From positions 1 to 64,000 of the forward strand of contig JAJXYN010000009.1 of the NCBI GenBank assembly GCA_021780535.1: DNA of 64,000 nucleotides. Reading direction: 5' to 3'. This document shows positions 1 to 8,108 of this stretch, piece by piece. The position numbers and the translations under genes are program-made. Every line of letters starts with the position of its first letter. Within the stretch, counting starts at the first letter, position 1. This DNA is from a bacterium. GTDB taxonomy: Bacteria > Patescibacteria > ABY1 > JAGPKW01. The notes under the pieces are model-generated. The model worked only from the letters and a program-made list of their open reading frames with translations. It did no database searches and had not been told where the DNA came from.

Positions 1-552
1 ACAACTACCATTTACATTCACGCTATTTTTAGCAACACATTGATTATAACTTGGAGAATACACACATTCAGTCATACTTTCACATAATGTCTGAGATGTG
101 GCTGAAGTACATTTTGCAATATTATCAGCCATTATATCAGATGATGATTTATTAATACCTGATATTCTTTGAGTCTGTTTTATTATATAACCGGACAAAG
201 TATAAGCCGATACCATTAATATTATCCCAATAGTTCCTGTTGTCATGTATGCTAAAGCTTTTTTTATTTTCCCTGGATCACCTTTTGACATTAAATAGTT
301 AAATCCTGATAATATAACCAAAATAACAGCAACAGTACCTGATAGCCCTAAAATTACTTGGATAATTTTTGAAAAAATATCCGTAACTGATGTTGTTGAA
401 TATCCTGACTGTGTTGCTATTGTTGTTGCTTTTGAAACATTAAGAACATTATCTAAATCACCAAGTGCAAAACAAAAATTTGAACTTAAAACCGAAAAAA
501 TAAATACACCAAGTAACGATAATAATATATTTTTTATAAAATTATTCTTCAT
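1..552 (-). CDS. VirB2/TrbC-like membrane pilin protein, partial
   Basis: My reading of the minus strand gives an open frame of 184 codons that starts at ATG 552 and runs off the left edge. It begins with a signal-like hydrophobic segment (KNILLSLLGVFIFSVLSS) ending near FCFALG. Two further membrane helices lie at about residues 60-80 and 100-120, joined by the short basic loop NYLMSKGDPGKIKKA. This signal peptide plus two-helix layout with a small basic loop is typical of VirB2/TrbC-like pilin subunits that are widespread in Patescibacteria. The C-terminal part after residue 125 is Cys-rich (ADNIAKC, QTLCES, TECVY, NQCV), which suggests an exposed disulfide-stabilised domain. A related shorter protein is at 37611. 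The exact role (secretion, DNA uptake or pilus) is unknown. Confidence 0.7.
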   Translation of the reverse strand, partial: MKNNFIKNILLSLLGVFIFSVLSSNFCFALGDLDNVLNVSKATTIATQSGYSTTSVTDIFSKIIQVILGLSGTVAVILVILSGFNYLMSKGDPGKIKKALAYMTTGTIGIILMVSAYTLSGYIIKQTQRISGINKSSSDIMADNIAKCTSATSQTLCESMTECVYSPSYNQCVAKNSVNVNGSC

Positions 553-584
553 TTTTTTAGTTTTGTAATTAATTTATTTATATA

Positions 585-2342
585 TTATAACCCGGATTTG
601 ATAAATTCTACAAATAAAGGATGTGGATTAAGTGGTCTTGATTTAAATTCTGGATGAAATTGAACACCAACAAAAAATTTATTTTTTGGAATCTCTATTA
701 TTTCTACTAAATTATTATCCGGTGACGTTCCGGTCACTTTTAATCCTGCATCTTCTAATTGCTCTCTATAATAATTATTAAATTCATATCTGTGACGATG
801 ACGTTCGGAAATGATATTATTTTCTGCAGAGAGCTTGCCATGGCAAGCCCCTACGTACGATTTATATGAAATTGAATCTTCTTTTAGTAAACAAGGGTAT
901 GCACCTAAACGCATTGTCCCACCAAAATTTCCTTTTTCTATTTTTTCTTTTTGTTCATGCATTATATGTATGACACAATTTTTTGATTCTGGATTTATTT
1001 CTTCTGTGTTTGCATCTTTAATTCCTAAAACATTTCTTGCATATTCTATTGTTGCGAGTTGCATTCCATAACATAACCCAAAAAATGGAATATTGTTTTC
1101 TCTAATGAATTTTATTGCATTTATTTTTCCTTCTACACCTCTACTACCAAAACCTCCTGGTACTATTATCCCATTATATTGTTTTAATTTTTGTAAATTA
1201 TTATTCATTGTTTCTTCATCGGGCGCACAGCCGTGTGCTCCTACAGCATCATTATATTCAAATTCTTCTGAATTTATCCAATCTATTTCTACATCCACAT
1301 TATTAAACCAAGCAGCGTGTTTTACTGCTTCTATAACTGACATGTAAGAATCTTTTAATACAAAGTCTCCTGTTGCAAAATATTTTCCAACTATTCCTAT
1401 TTTTGTTTTATTTACTGATTGTTTTAATTTTTTAATTTTTTCTGCAAAATCTGACCATTCTTGCATTTGATTGTTCGCGGTTGGAGCATTCGCCATTGTG
1501 GGCAAGGTATGCCTTGTCCCTACAAAAGATGGATTATAACCATCTAGTCCTAATATCTTTAGCACTTTATCGCCGTAATTTTCTTTCTCAAAATTAACCG
1601 GTATATCATATATTGATTCTACGTCTGGGGCTGAGATTATATTTTCGGCTGCTATATTACAAAATATCCCTAGTTTTTCTTTTCTAGGATCATCAAGCGA
1701 TTTTGAGCCACGACATAAAAGCATATCTGGCTGTATTCCTGATGAGTTTAGTGTTCTAACCGCGAATTGAGTTGGTTTTGTCTTCATTTCTCCAACAGCA
1801 CTTGGTATTGGCATATATGAAACCATTATAAACATAACATCGTTATGATTTTTTATTTTCATCATTCTCGCTGCTTCAAGAAATAAAATATTTTGATACT
1901 CACCAACGGTACCACCAATTTCTGTTATAACAATATCTGCATTTGATTTTATTTGAGCATTTTTAATTCTGTTTATTATTTCTTCTGGGATATGAGGCAC
2001 TACCTCTACACATTTACCCTTATATTCTAGATTCCTCTCTTTTTGTATAACAGAAAGGTACACTCTTCCTGTTGTCATATAATTAATTGAATAAATATTT
2101 TGGTTTAAGAATCTTTCATAATTTCCTATGTCTTGATCCGTCTCATCACCATCTTCGGTAACAAAAACTTCTCCATGCTCAATAGGATTCATGGTCCCAG
2201 CATCAATATTTATATATGGATCTATTTTTATGCAAGTTACATTATACCCTCTTGTTTGTAATATCTTTGCGGTGGAGGCTGCTGCGACACCTTTTCCTAC
2301 TGATGACATAACTCCTCCTACTACAAAAATATATTTTGGCAT
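585..2342 (-). CDS. pyrG: CTP synthase
   Basis: Makes CTP from UTP, ATP and glutamine in the cytoplasm; last step of pyrimidine nucleotide synthesis. The N-terminal synthetase domain opens with VVGGVMSSVGKG (P-loop-like, residues 7-18). The C-terminal class I glutamine amidotransferase has GGFGSRG, the nucleophile in GLCYGMQ near residue 423, and HPEF near the end. At 585 residues it is longer than the usual 530-550. Part of the excess is two in-frame palindromic inserts: one around residue 277 (VGTRHTLPTM, in the interdomain linker) and one around residue 500 (VGACHGKLSA, just before the conserved ISERHRHRYE). Both fall in likely surface loops, so the enzyme is probably active. It is the last gene of the division and wall block, 30 bp after murF. 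Confidence 0.97.
   Translation of the reverse strand: MPKYIFVVGGVMSSVGKGVAAASTAKILQTRGYNVTCIKIDPYINIDAGTMNPIEHGEVFVTEDGDETDQDIGNYERFLNQNIYSINYMTTGRVYLSVIQKERNLEYKGKCVEVVPHIPEEIINRIKNAQIKSNADIVITEIGGTVGEYQNILFLEAARMMKIKNHNDVMFIMVSYMPIPSAVGEMKTKPTQFAVRTLNSSGIQPDMLLCRGSKSLDDPRKEKLGIFCNIAAENIISAPDVESIYDIPVNFEKENYGDKVLKILGLDGYNPSFVGTRHTLPTMANAPTANNQMQEWSDFAEKIKKLKQSVNKTKIGIVGKYFATGDFVLKDSYMSVIEAVKHAAWFNNVDVEIDWINSEEFEYNDAVGAHGCAPDEETMNNNLQKLKQYNGIIVPGGFGSRGVEGKINAIKFIRENNIPFFGLCYGMQLATIEYARNVLGIKDANTEEINPESKNCVIHIMHEQKEKIEKGNFGGTMRLGAYPCLLKEDSISYKSYVGACHGKLSAENNIISERHRHRYEFNNYYREQLEDAGLKVTGTSPDNNLVEIIEIPKNKFFVGVQFHPEFKSRPLNPHPLFVEFIKSGL
831..854 (-). repeat. In-frame palindromic element inside pyrG (copy 2)
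   Basis: The + strand shows a perfect 16-bp palindrome GCTTGCCATGGCAAGC (833-848) followed by CCCTAC. On the coding strand this reads GTAGGGGCTTGCCATGGC and continues. It encodes VGACHGKL in the amidotransferase domain, between the conserved segment ending SYKSY and ISERHRHRYE, where family members normally have only a few residues. The form TARGGRC plus palindrome is shared with 1500-1523. Confidence 0.7.
1500..1523 (-). repeat. In-frame palindromic element inside pyrG (copy 1)
   Basis: The coding strand reads GTAGGGACAAGGCATACC then TTGCCC, a 5-bp CAAGG/CCTTG stem extended by G-C and G-T pairs around a CATA loop. It encodes VGTRHTLP in the linker between synthetase and glutaminase domains. 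The reading frame used (V-G-x-x-H) is the same as in the second pyrG copy, although the stem sequence differs. Confidence 0.7.
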
Positions 2343-2372
2343 AATTTTATTTTAATTTGTTAATAATTTAAT

Positions 2373-3668
2373 TTATTTTCTTTCCCAAATACCAGATTGT
2401 CTTACAAGTAAACTTTTTGCTTTTATAGGATCTGCCATAATTTCTTTTGTAATTTTTTCCATTCTAGATCCTTGAGACCCTTTTATTAAAATCAAATCAT
2501 CTTGTTTAATTTTATTTTGAACAAATAATCTTGCTTCATCGGAATTTGAAAAACTAAAAGTAAGATTTTCATCAAAACCACATGAAATTGCTTCTCTATT
2601 TATGTCTCTTGCTCTTTCTCCGACTGTTATTAATAAATCTATATTTTTTAATTCAAATATATATCTTCCGATTTCTCTGTGCGCATCTTCTGAAATAGCA
2701 CCTAGTTCTAACATATCTCCTAAAATTGCTATTTTTCTTCCTAGGTTTTTAGATTTTGATAATGTTTTTAAGGCACTTTTACATGCTACTGGAGAACTAT
2801 TATATGTATCATCTATTATCCAAGTATTTTTTACTCCTTTTAAAATAGACATTCTTCCTTTTTCAAATCTGATATTTTCTATTTTTTGTTTTATTTCTTC
2901 TAAACTCATACCAAAATTAATGGCAACTGTAGCTGCTGCGAGTAATGAATAAACTCCATGTGAACCTATTACATATTTCATATTAATATGTTCTTCATGA
3001 TTATCATATGCTAAATCAAATTCTATTCCAGTAACATAATCTGTATCAAACGCATTATTTTCTTTTAAATTATATGCTTTAATATCAGAATTTGAAGTAA
3101 CTCCATATGTAAATACTTTTTTAGTTTTTAATTCTTCTTTTAATGAATCTAGATTTTTTGAAATTTCAATACTATCTGAATTTATTATACAAATTTGATT
3201 TTCTTTTGATCTAAATATGTTTGTTTTTTCTTTGTAAATATTTTCTATATTACCAAATCCTTCTGTATGGACTGGTGTAACTTCTGTAAGAATAGCTATA
3301 TCTGCTTGTGTTATTGTATTTAAATATTTTATATCTCCAACTTTATCTGCACCCATTTCTAATATTATTATTTCTGGATAATTTTTATTCTTAAATAATA
3401 TTAATAGCTTTACTTTTATTATATTTTTTATCCAAACAAAAATTGATCTTGAGTTTTCTAAACCTAATATCGTTAATGGTAAACCTATCTCTGTATTAAA
3501 ACTTCCTTCACTCGTTCTTACATTAAATTTGTCTTTTAATATTTGATATACAGCATTTTTTGTTGTTGTTTTTCCTATTGAACCAGTTATGCCTATTATT
3601 TTTGGATTGTATTTTTGTAATACTAATTTTGATAGGAATTTTAATATTGCGAATAATGTTTTTTTCAT
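2373..3668 (-). CDS. murF: UDP-N-acetylmuramoyl-tripeptide--D-alanyl-D-alanine ligase
   Basis: Adds D-Ala-D-Ala to the UDP-MurNAc-tripeptide, the last cytoplasmic step of peptidoglycan precursor synthesis. The Mur ligase ATP site GITGSIGKTTTK is at residues 26-37. The central domain contains ILEMGADKVGDI and the C-terminal domain has IIDDTYNSSP and ILGDMLELG, all MurF signatures. The 431-residue length is normal, although the N-terminal UDP-binding domain is reduced: the ATP site comes only 25 residues in, where typical MurF has about 100. This suggests a trimmed substrate-binding domain, as seen in reduced genomes. It lies between femX-like and pyrG; a long hairpin element (3698-3793) sits directly upstream of its start. 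Confidence 0.93.
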   Translation of the reverse strand: MKKTLFAILKFLSKLVLQKYNPKIIGITGSIGKTTTKNAVYQILKDKFNVRTSEGSFNTEIGLPLTILGLENSRSIFVWIKNIIKVKLLILFKNKNYPEIIILEMGADKVGDIKYLNTITQADIAILTEVTPVHTEGFGNIENIYKEKTNIFRSKENQICIINSDSIEISKNLDSLKEELKTKKVFTYGVTSNSDIKAYNLKENNAFDTDYVTGIEFDLAYDNHEEHINMKYVIGSHGVYSLLAAATVAINFGMSLEEIKQKIENIRFEKGRMSILKGVKNTWIIDDTYNSSPVACKSALKTLSKSKNLGRKIAILGDMLELGAISEDAHREIGRYIFELKNIDLLITVGERARDINREAISCGFDENLTFSFSNSDEARLFVQNKIKQDDLILIKGSQGSRMEKITKEIMADPIKAKSLLVRQSGIWERK

Positions 3669-3697
3669 AATTTTAATACTAATTTATGATTATCCTA

Positions 3698-3793
3698 ATA
3701 AATTTAATAACAATGTTTTCTTCTCTGTGTTCCGCTCAATTGAGATATCAAACGAGCTCCACAACGATACAAAAACATTGTTATTAAATTTAT
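3698..3793 (-). repeat. Long-stem hairpin element with conserved 38-nt core (copy A)
   Basis: Arms 3698-3719 and 3772-3793 are perfect 22-bp inverted repeats. Between them lies a core at 3727-3764 beginning GTGTTCCGCTCAATTGAG and ending CGAGCTCCACAA. The same core, with two substitutions, occurs at 16429-16466, where the flanking arms are also perfectly complementary but have a different sequence. The element occupies the gap between the femX-like gene and murF, about 30 bp upstream of the murF start. It could be a mobile palindromic repeat or a structured leader; no function is known to me. Confidence 0.75.
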
Positions 3794-3887
3794 GTTTTAC
3801 TTTTAAATACATTATATCAACATTGATTCAAAAATACTCCCCATTTTCCACAACTAAAAAATCTGGCGAGCATTCCAGATTTTTATT

Positions 3888-5123
3888 TTATATTTTTATT
3901 TTTAATATTTTTCTGATATTTTTTCTGATATTTTTTGTAAATTTTATTATATTGTACCAAAAATTGCTATATATTTTATCCAATGCACCTTGATATAATA
4001 ATCTTCTTCCACCAAATTTTGTTTTAAAATTTGTTATCCCATTATATTTATGATGCTCTATAAATTGTTGAGCTTCTTGTTCTGTATTAAATTCTTGCTT
4101 ATTAAAACCTTCTAATATTACGAAATTTTTAGTTGGTGCATTGTGATCTACTCCTATAACATCATTATTTATATTTAATATTTCTGGAGACACGCCTAAG
4201 AAATCATAAGTTTTACAATGAAATTCATTTTTTGCATCTTTTATCATTTGCCATTGTAATAAATATGGTGCCATTAAATTTCTATCTTCATTACTTGATG
4301 CTCCATAATAGTATATCGCTTTACCACCATAAAACGTTGTGATTGCTGATGCTATTATTTTATCCCCATTCCATGCAGAATACAAATATGCACAATCTAT
4401 ATTTTTTAATAAATATTGATAATAATTTTTATTATTTCCAAAAAAACCATCTCGTTTTGTTGTTTGTTCTGTTAATTTATAAAACTCATTTAAACATTTT
4501 TCGTCAAACGAAACTCCGTTGGTTCTTGTTATTTTTATATTATGTTTTTGGGCAACTTTTATATTATATCTTCCTTTTTGTGTCATTTGACTTAACACAT
4601 CTTCTTCTATTTTCTCCAAATCTAATATTAATGTAGTCTCTGGCTGTTTTTGCTCTTCTGATATTTTAAAATTAAATTTATTTATAAAAAAATCATACAA
4701 ATAATTTCTTGTTTCTATTGGGTTGATATTTGATTTAAAATCTATTTGCGGATCTATTCTCAAAAATACTGAATTTTCTGATTTTGATATTTTTTCTACC
4801 TCCTTTAAAAAAGGTTCAAAAAATTCTTTATTTATTTTTTTATAGTAATCTTTTAAATTAAATACTGGGCCACATGGTGAATATAAATAACTTTTTCCAA
4901 ATGGCAAATTATATTTAATAATAAGTGAAACTAACTCTAATTCGTTTTTTTCATTTTTTATTTCTATAAACCAATATTTTCTTTTAAAAAATTCAGAATT
5001 AAATTTTGCCCAAAATGGAGACTGAAAAATAGAGGATTTTTTAATAAGCCCTTCTGCTTCTTCTGATATTAATTTGTAGTCTGCATAAATCATGAGTTTA
5101 GATTTTAATATTAAAATATCCAA
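3888..5123 (-). CDS. FemX/FemAB-like peptidoglycan bridge aminoacyltransferase
   Basis: FemABX proteins transfer amino acids from aminoacyl-tRNA to the lipid II side chain at the inner membrane face. The frame shows the paired GNAT-like layout of the family: an N-terminal FQSPFWAKF motif (family Q-x-x-W-xx-F), LYSPCGPVF, and MTQKGRYNIKVAQKHNIKI. The second half has YYYGASSNEDRNLMAPYLLQWQMI and YDFLGVSP, then FKTKFGGRRLLYQG near the C-terminus. The presence of a Fem-like gene between ftsI and murF fits a role in cross-bridge synthesis. A shorter start at 5093 (MIYADYKLI) is equally plausible; no Shine-Dalgarno sequence distinguishes them. The 3' end is very AT-rich, giving a Lys/Ile-rich tail. 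Confidence 0.88.
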   Translation of the reverse strand: MDILILKSKLMIYADYKLISEEAEGLIKKSSIFQSPFWAKFNSEFFKRKYWFIEIKNEKNELELVSLIIKYNLPFGKSYLYSPCGPVFNLKDYYKKINKEFFEPFLKEVEKISKSENSVFLRIDPQIDFKSNINPIETRNYLYDFFINKFNFKISEEQKQPETTLILDLEKIEEDVLSQMTQKGRYNIKVAQKHNIKITRTNGVSFDEKCLNEFYKLTEQTTKRDGFFGNNKNYYQYLLKNIDCAYLYSAWNGDKIIASAITTFYGGKAIYYYGASSNEDRNLMAPYLLQWQMIKDAKNEFHCKTYDFLGVSPEILNINNDVIGVDHNAPTKNFVILEGFNKQEFNTEQEAQQFIEHHKYNGITNFKTKFGGRRLLYQGALDKIYSNFWYNIIKFTKNIRKNIRKILKIKI

Positions 5124-5177
5124 ATGCGAAAAAGAAGTAACTTTTGAATTTTTTGATATTTTTATATTTAATATTTG

Positions 5178-7433
5178 TTAGTCTTTTTTGTCTGGCGGTA
5201 TTTGATAATAATCAAATAAATATTTAGCTATTTTAGAGAATACTGGTGTACAAGAATAAGAGGCATACTCTGTCTTTGGGTTTTTTAACTTAATTAAAAT
5301 TGCAAATTTTGGGTCATCTACTGGACCAAACCCAACAAAAGATTGAGTTGTTTTGTCACCATATTTTCCTTCTTCAGCAAATTGAGCTGTACCAGTTTTA
5401 CCACCAACATAATGCCCTTTTACTTGAGAGATTTTATCATATCCTTTTTCAATTACAGAAACAAGCATCCCTCTCATTGTAGAAGATGTTTCTGGTTTTA
5501 TTGTGTTTCTTATAAGCTGTGGCTCATTTTCTTTTATAACACCATTATCATCTATAGTTGCTTTAACTATGTGTGGCTTCATTAATTTACCACCATTTAT
5601 AACAGAAGAAAAGGCTGTTAAATATTGTATTTGTGTCATAGTAACACCTTGCCCAAAAGAGGCTGTTGCAAGATAAATATCACCTCCAGTACCTCCCATT
5701 TTATCTAAATTTCTCATATCTCCTTTAGCTTCTGCACCTAATTCAATTCCTGTCTTTTGACCAAATCCAAAATTATTTACATAAGTTTTAAAATTATCCT
5801 TACCTACTTTGCTTGCAACATAGTAAGCTCCAAGATTCAAAGATTTATCAAGCACATCAACCATGCCAGTTACGCCATGAGCACCGACTGTTGAATTATC
5901 AGCATTACATATAGGCTTTTTCCAATCACCAATTTTAGCACACCCCGTATCTTCATAAGTAGAATACGCATTTATAACTCCTAAATCTATTCCTGCAGAC
6001 ATTGTCATAACTTTCATAACAGAACCGAATTCTACTTGATCTGAGACTATAGGATTATTATACAAAGACATATCACTAACTTGACCATATTTATTAGCAT
6101 CAAACGTAGGATTATTACACATAGCTAAAACATCTCCTGTTTTTGGATTCATTACAAGTATTGATCCACCTTCTGCTTGATAAAGCTTTACAGCATCATC
6201 AAGCTCCTTACAAACATCATATTGGATAGATTTATCTATTGTCAAAACTAAACTAGTTCCATTTTTGGCTTCTTGTACGCTTCTATCTGCTGTTGCTATA
6301 AGTTTTCCAGATGAATCATATTTTCCGGTAATCTTACCGTCTATACCTTTCAAATCTTTATCAAAATATCCTTCTACACCATAAACACCCTCTCCGTATT
6401 TATCAGATTTTATTGAACCATCTTGTAATGTGGTTTCTTTTTCTTTTATTTTTAAAAATCCTGTTATCTGACTAAAAATATTAGAATCCACATACAATCT
6501 GCTTTCATTTTTTTCAAATGTTAAAAAATTTTTATAAAAATTTTTTATTTGAGATTCTTTCGTTTGGCTATTTAATGATGAAATATAAGCACTAAATGTA
6601 CTATAATATAAATCTTGAAAATAACTTGATATCTTTTGCATTTGGTCTTCTTCAATATCTTTTTTTATTACTTCATAACCATTATTTTCTTTTGTTATTT
6701 TAGAATATATATCCTCTCTTGCGGTTTTTAATAAATCTAAATTTTTTTTGGTTTCATCATCAATTTTTAAAGCCATATTAATACCAAAAAGAGAATCCTC
6801 TAAAGTTTTTTTTGTTTTTTGATTTTTTGTAATTTTAATTTTTTGTTCTGTTTCTGTTTTTTGATCTGATAATGTTTTCAATTTCAATTCTTGATCTTTT
6901 AGTTTATATAAATCTGGATATAGAATTTCTAATAACTTATCCGTTGTCGTGTCTGGATTGTTTAATAAAACTAATTTATTTTCTATTTCTGCTTTTTCTA
7001 CAACCGTACTATTCCCAAGTATATTAAACATTTCATCAGACATTTTACCATAATTATAAAGCATCCGAGGATTAAATATAATATTATATTTATAAACATT
7101 TACTGCTATTTTGTCTAATTTATCAATATTTGATGCATTATAAGTTTTTATTGATTTTAAATCTACATTTTTATCAGAAATAACATATATCTCTCCCCTT
7201 TTTGCTGGTATTTTTTCAATCATATCTTGATATTGGCTTGCTTCAACTTTATAATCATTATATTTTATTATTTGCATAAAAAATAGCCTTCCTGCAATTA
7301 CCATAAATATAAATAACAAAAAGACTTTAAAAACAAGAATTCTATTAATTCCAAAATTAACTTCTATATTTCCAAAAATAGACTCACTATTTTTTTTACT
7401 TGATTTTAAAAATGATTTTTTTTGATAATGCAT
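5178..7433 (-). CDS. ftsI: Penicillin-binding protein, FtsI-type transpeptidase
   Basis: Septal peptidoglycan cross-linking enzyme with an N-terminal membrane anchor (residues about 30-50, FKVFLLFIFMVIAGRLFF) and an extracytoplasmic catalytic domain. The three penicillin-binding motifs are visible: SVMK near residue 474, SLN near 531 and KTG near 679. Residues about 140-270 form an unusually long Lys/Glu-rich, likely coiled-coil insertion in the N-terminal module, so the 751-residue protein is longer than the usual 550-650. No PASTA domain is seen. Position after rsmH and the ftsL-like gene in the dcw order supports FtsI rather than the elongation enzyme PBP2. Confidence 0.93.
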   Translation of the reverse strand: MHYQKKSFLKSSKKNSESIFGNIEVNFGINRILVFKVFLLFIFMVIAGRLFFMQIIKYNDYKVEASQYQDMIEKIPAKRGEIYVISDKNVDLKSIKTYNASNIDKLDKIAVNVYKYNIIFNPRMLYNYGKMSDEMFNILGNSTVVEKAEIENKLVLLNNPDTTTDKLLEILYPDLYKLKDQELKLKTLSDQKTETEQKIKITKNQKTKKTLEDSLFGINMALKIDDETKKNLDLLKTAREDIYSKITKENNGYEVIKKDIEEDQMQKISSYFQDLYYSTFSAYISSLNSQTKESQIKNFYKNFLTFEKNESRLYVDSNIFSQITGFLKIKEKETTLQDGSIKSDKYGEGVYGVEGYFDKDLKGIDGKITGKYDSSGKLIATADRSVQEAKNGTSLVLTIDKSIQYDVCKELDDAVKLYQAEGGSILVMNPKTGDVLAMCNNPTFDANKYGQVSDMSLYNNPIVSDQVEFGSVMKVMTMSAGIDLGVINAYSTYEDTGCAKIGDWKKPICNADNSTVGAHGVTGMVDVLDKSLNLGAYYVASKVGKDNFKTYVNNFGFGQKTGIELGAEAKGDMRNLDKMGGTGGDIYLATASFGQGVTMTQIQYLTAFSSVINGGKLMKPHIVKATIDDNGVIKENEPQLIRNTIKPETSSTMRGMLVSVIEKGYDKISQVKGHYVGGKTGTAQFAEEGKYGDKTTQSFVGFGPVDDPKFAILIKLKNPKTEYASYSCTPVFSKIAKYLFDYYQIPPDKKD

Positions 7434-7492
7434 AATCTAAAAACAAAAGCTAAAACATTTTGTATTAATTAATTGTTAGTTTATTTTATCAC

Positions 7493-7498
7493 ATTATA
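7493..7498 (-). promoter_or_regulatory. Possible -10 box for ftsI
   Basis: TATAAT on the minus strand, about 60 bp upstream of the ftsI start and downstream of a terminator-like hairpin. No good -35 hexamer is found at 16-18 bp, so the call is weak. Confidence 0.3.
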
Positions 7499-7564
7499 CA
7501 CATCTGCGAAACCCTCCTTTGCCAAATTATTTGCATGAAGTTTTGGATATTAAAAAATATTTTA

Positions 7565-7606
7565 GCAATAAAAATAAAAACACCAAGGGACAAACTTGAT
7601 GTTTTT
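7565..7606 (-). terminator. Probable terminator after the ftsL-like gene
   Basis: On the minus strand AAAAACATCAAG pairs with CTTGGTGTTTTT across a 7-nt loop and runs into TTTTTATTTTTATT. It lies inside the dcw block, so it may attenuate rather than end transcription. Confidence 0.55.
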
Positions 7607-7773
7607 GGCACGACAAACGTAAATTAAGCTATTTTTAATATCTACTTTTATAATTTAATATAAAAATACATTTGTATTACTTTTTGTTTTGGTTAGATAT
7701 GTAAATTAGCTTTTAAAGAGAGATTAAACTTTTTAAAGAAATTAATCTCCTACTAAAAACAAATTACTTTTAA

Positions 7774-8088
7774 TTATTTCATAGCAACACTTGGCATTGA
7801 ATCTATGTAATCTATTTTATCAACCTTGACCATTTTTTTTGCTTCTCCAAATTGCTCTATAGATGCCATATTTGTAACATTTGATAATTCAAGTGTTAAT
7901 TTTTTATTTTCTTCTTCTAATGTTTTAATATTTTTTTCAACTTCAGATATTTTAAATCCAGAAACTGATAATTTACTCATACTAATCATATATGTTGAAA
8001 ACCCAATAAATATAAGCACCCACATAAAAACCATAACTGTTACTTTTTTACTTAAAATGATTTTTCTATATTTTTCTACTTGATCCAT
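7774..8088 (-). CDS. ftsL: FtsL-like small membrane division protein
   Basis: A 104-residue bitopic protein: a short cytoplasmic basic N-terminus, one membrane helix at about residues 17-35 (VTVMVFMWVLIFIGFSTYMI), then a heptad-like coiled coil (ISEVEKNIKTLEEENKKLTL). This is the architecture of FtsL, which links FtsB and FtsQ and positions FtsI at the septum. Sequence identity to known FtsL cannot be judged by eye, but the position between rsmH and ftsI is exactly that of ftsL in most dcw clusters. Confidence 0.7.
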   Translation of the reverse strand: MDQVEKYRKIILSKKVTVMVFMWVLIFIGFSTYMISMSKLSVSGFKISEVEKNIKTLEEENKKLTLELSNVTNMASIEQFGEAKKMVKVDKIDYIDSMPSVAMK

Positions 8089-8108
8089 TTTTTTTTATTA
8101 GCTTTTTG

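Larger units (their letters stand above)
7434..7773. other. 340-bp gap between ftsL-like gene and ftsI
   Basis: No gene is seen. Read on the minus strand, it starts with a GAGATTAA/TTAATCTC hairpin just after the ftsL-like stop (about 7718-7750). A terminator-like hairpin at 7576-7606 follows, and a TATAAT box at 7493-7498 lies 60 bp before ftsI. The layout suggests that ftsI can be transcribed separately from mraZ-rsmH-ftsL. Confidence 0.55.

Noticed and set aside
811..1347. Plus-strand open frames opposite pyrG
   Set aside because: They are shadows of a well-supported enzyme on the other strand, with no start signals and unlikely composition. The same applies to the many plus-strand frames opposite recG at 48171-50347, pilB and the DUF5667 gene.
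3698..3793. Rho-independent terminator or insertion-sequence end as the explanation for the long hairpin
   Set aside because: No T-run follows the stem in either direction, it lies just before a start codon, and there is no transposase frame or target duplication in either copy.
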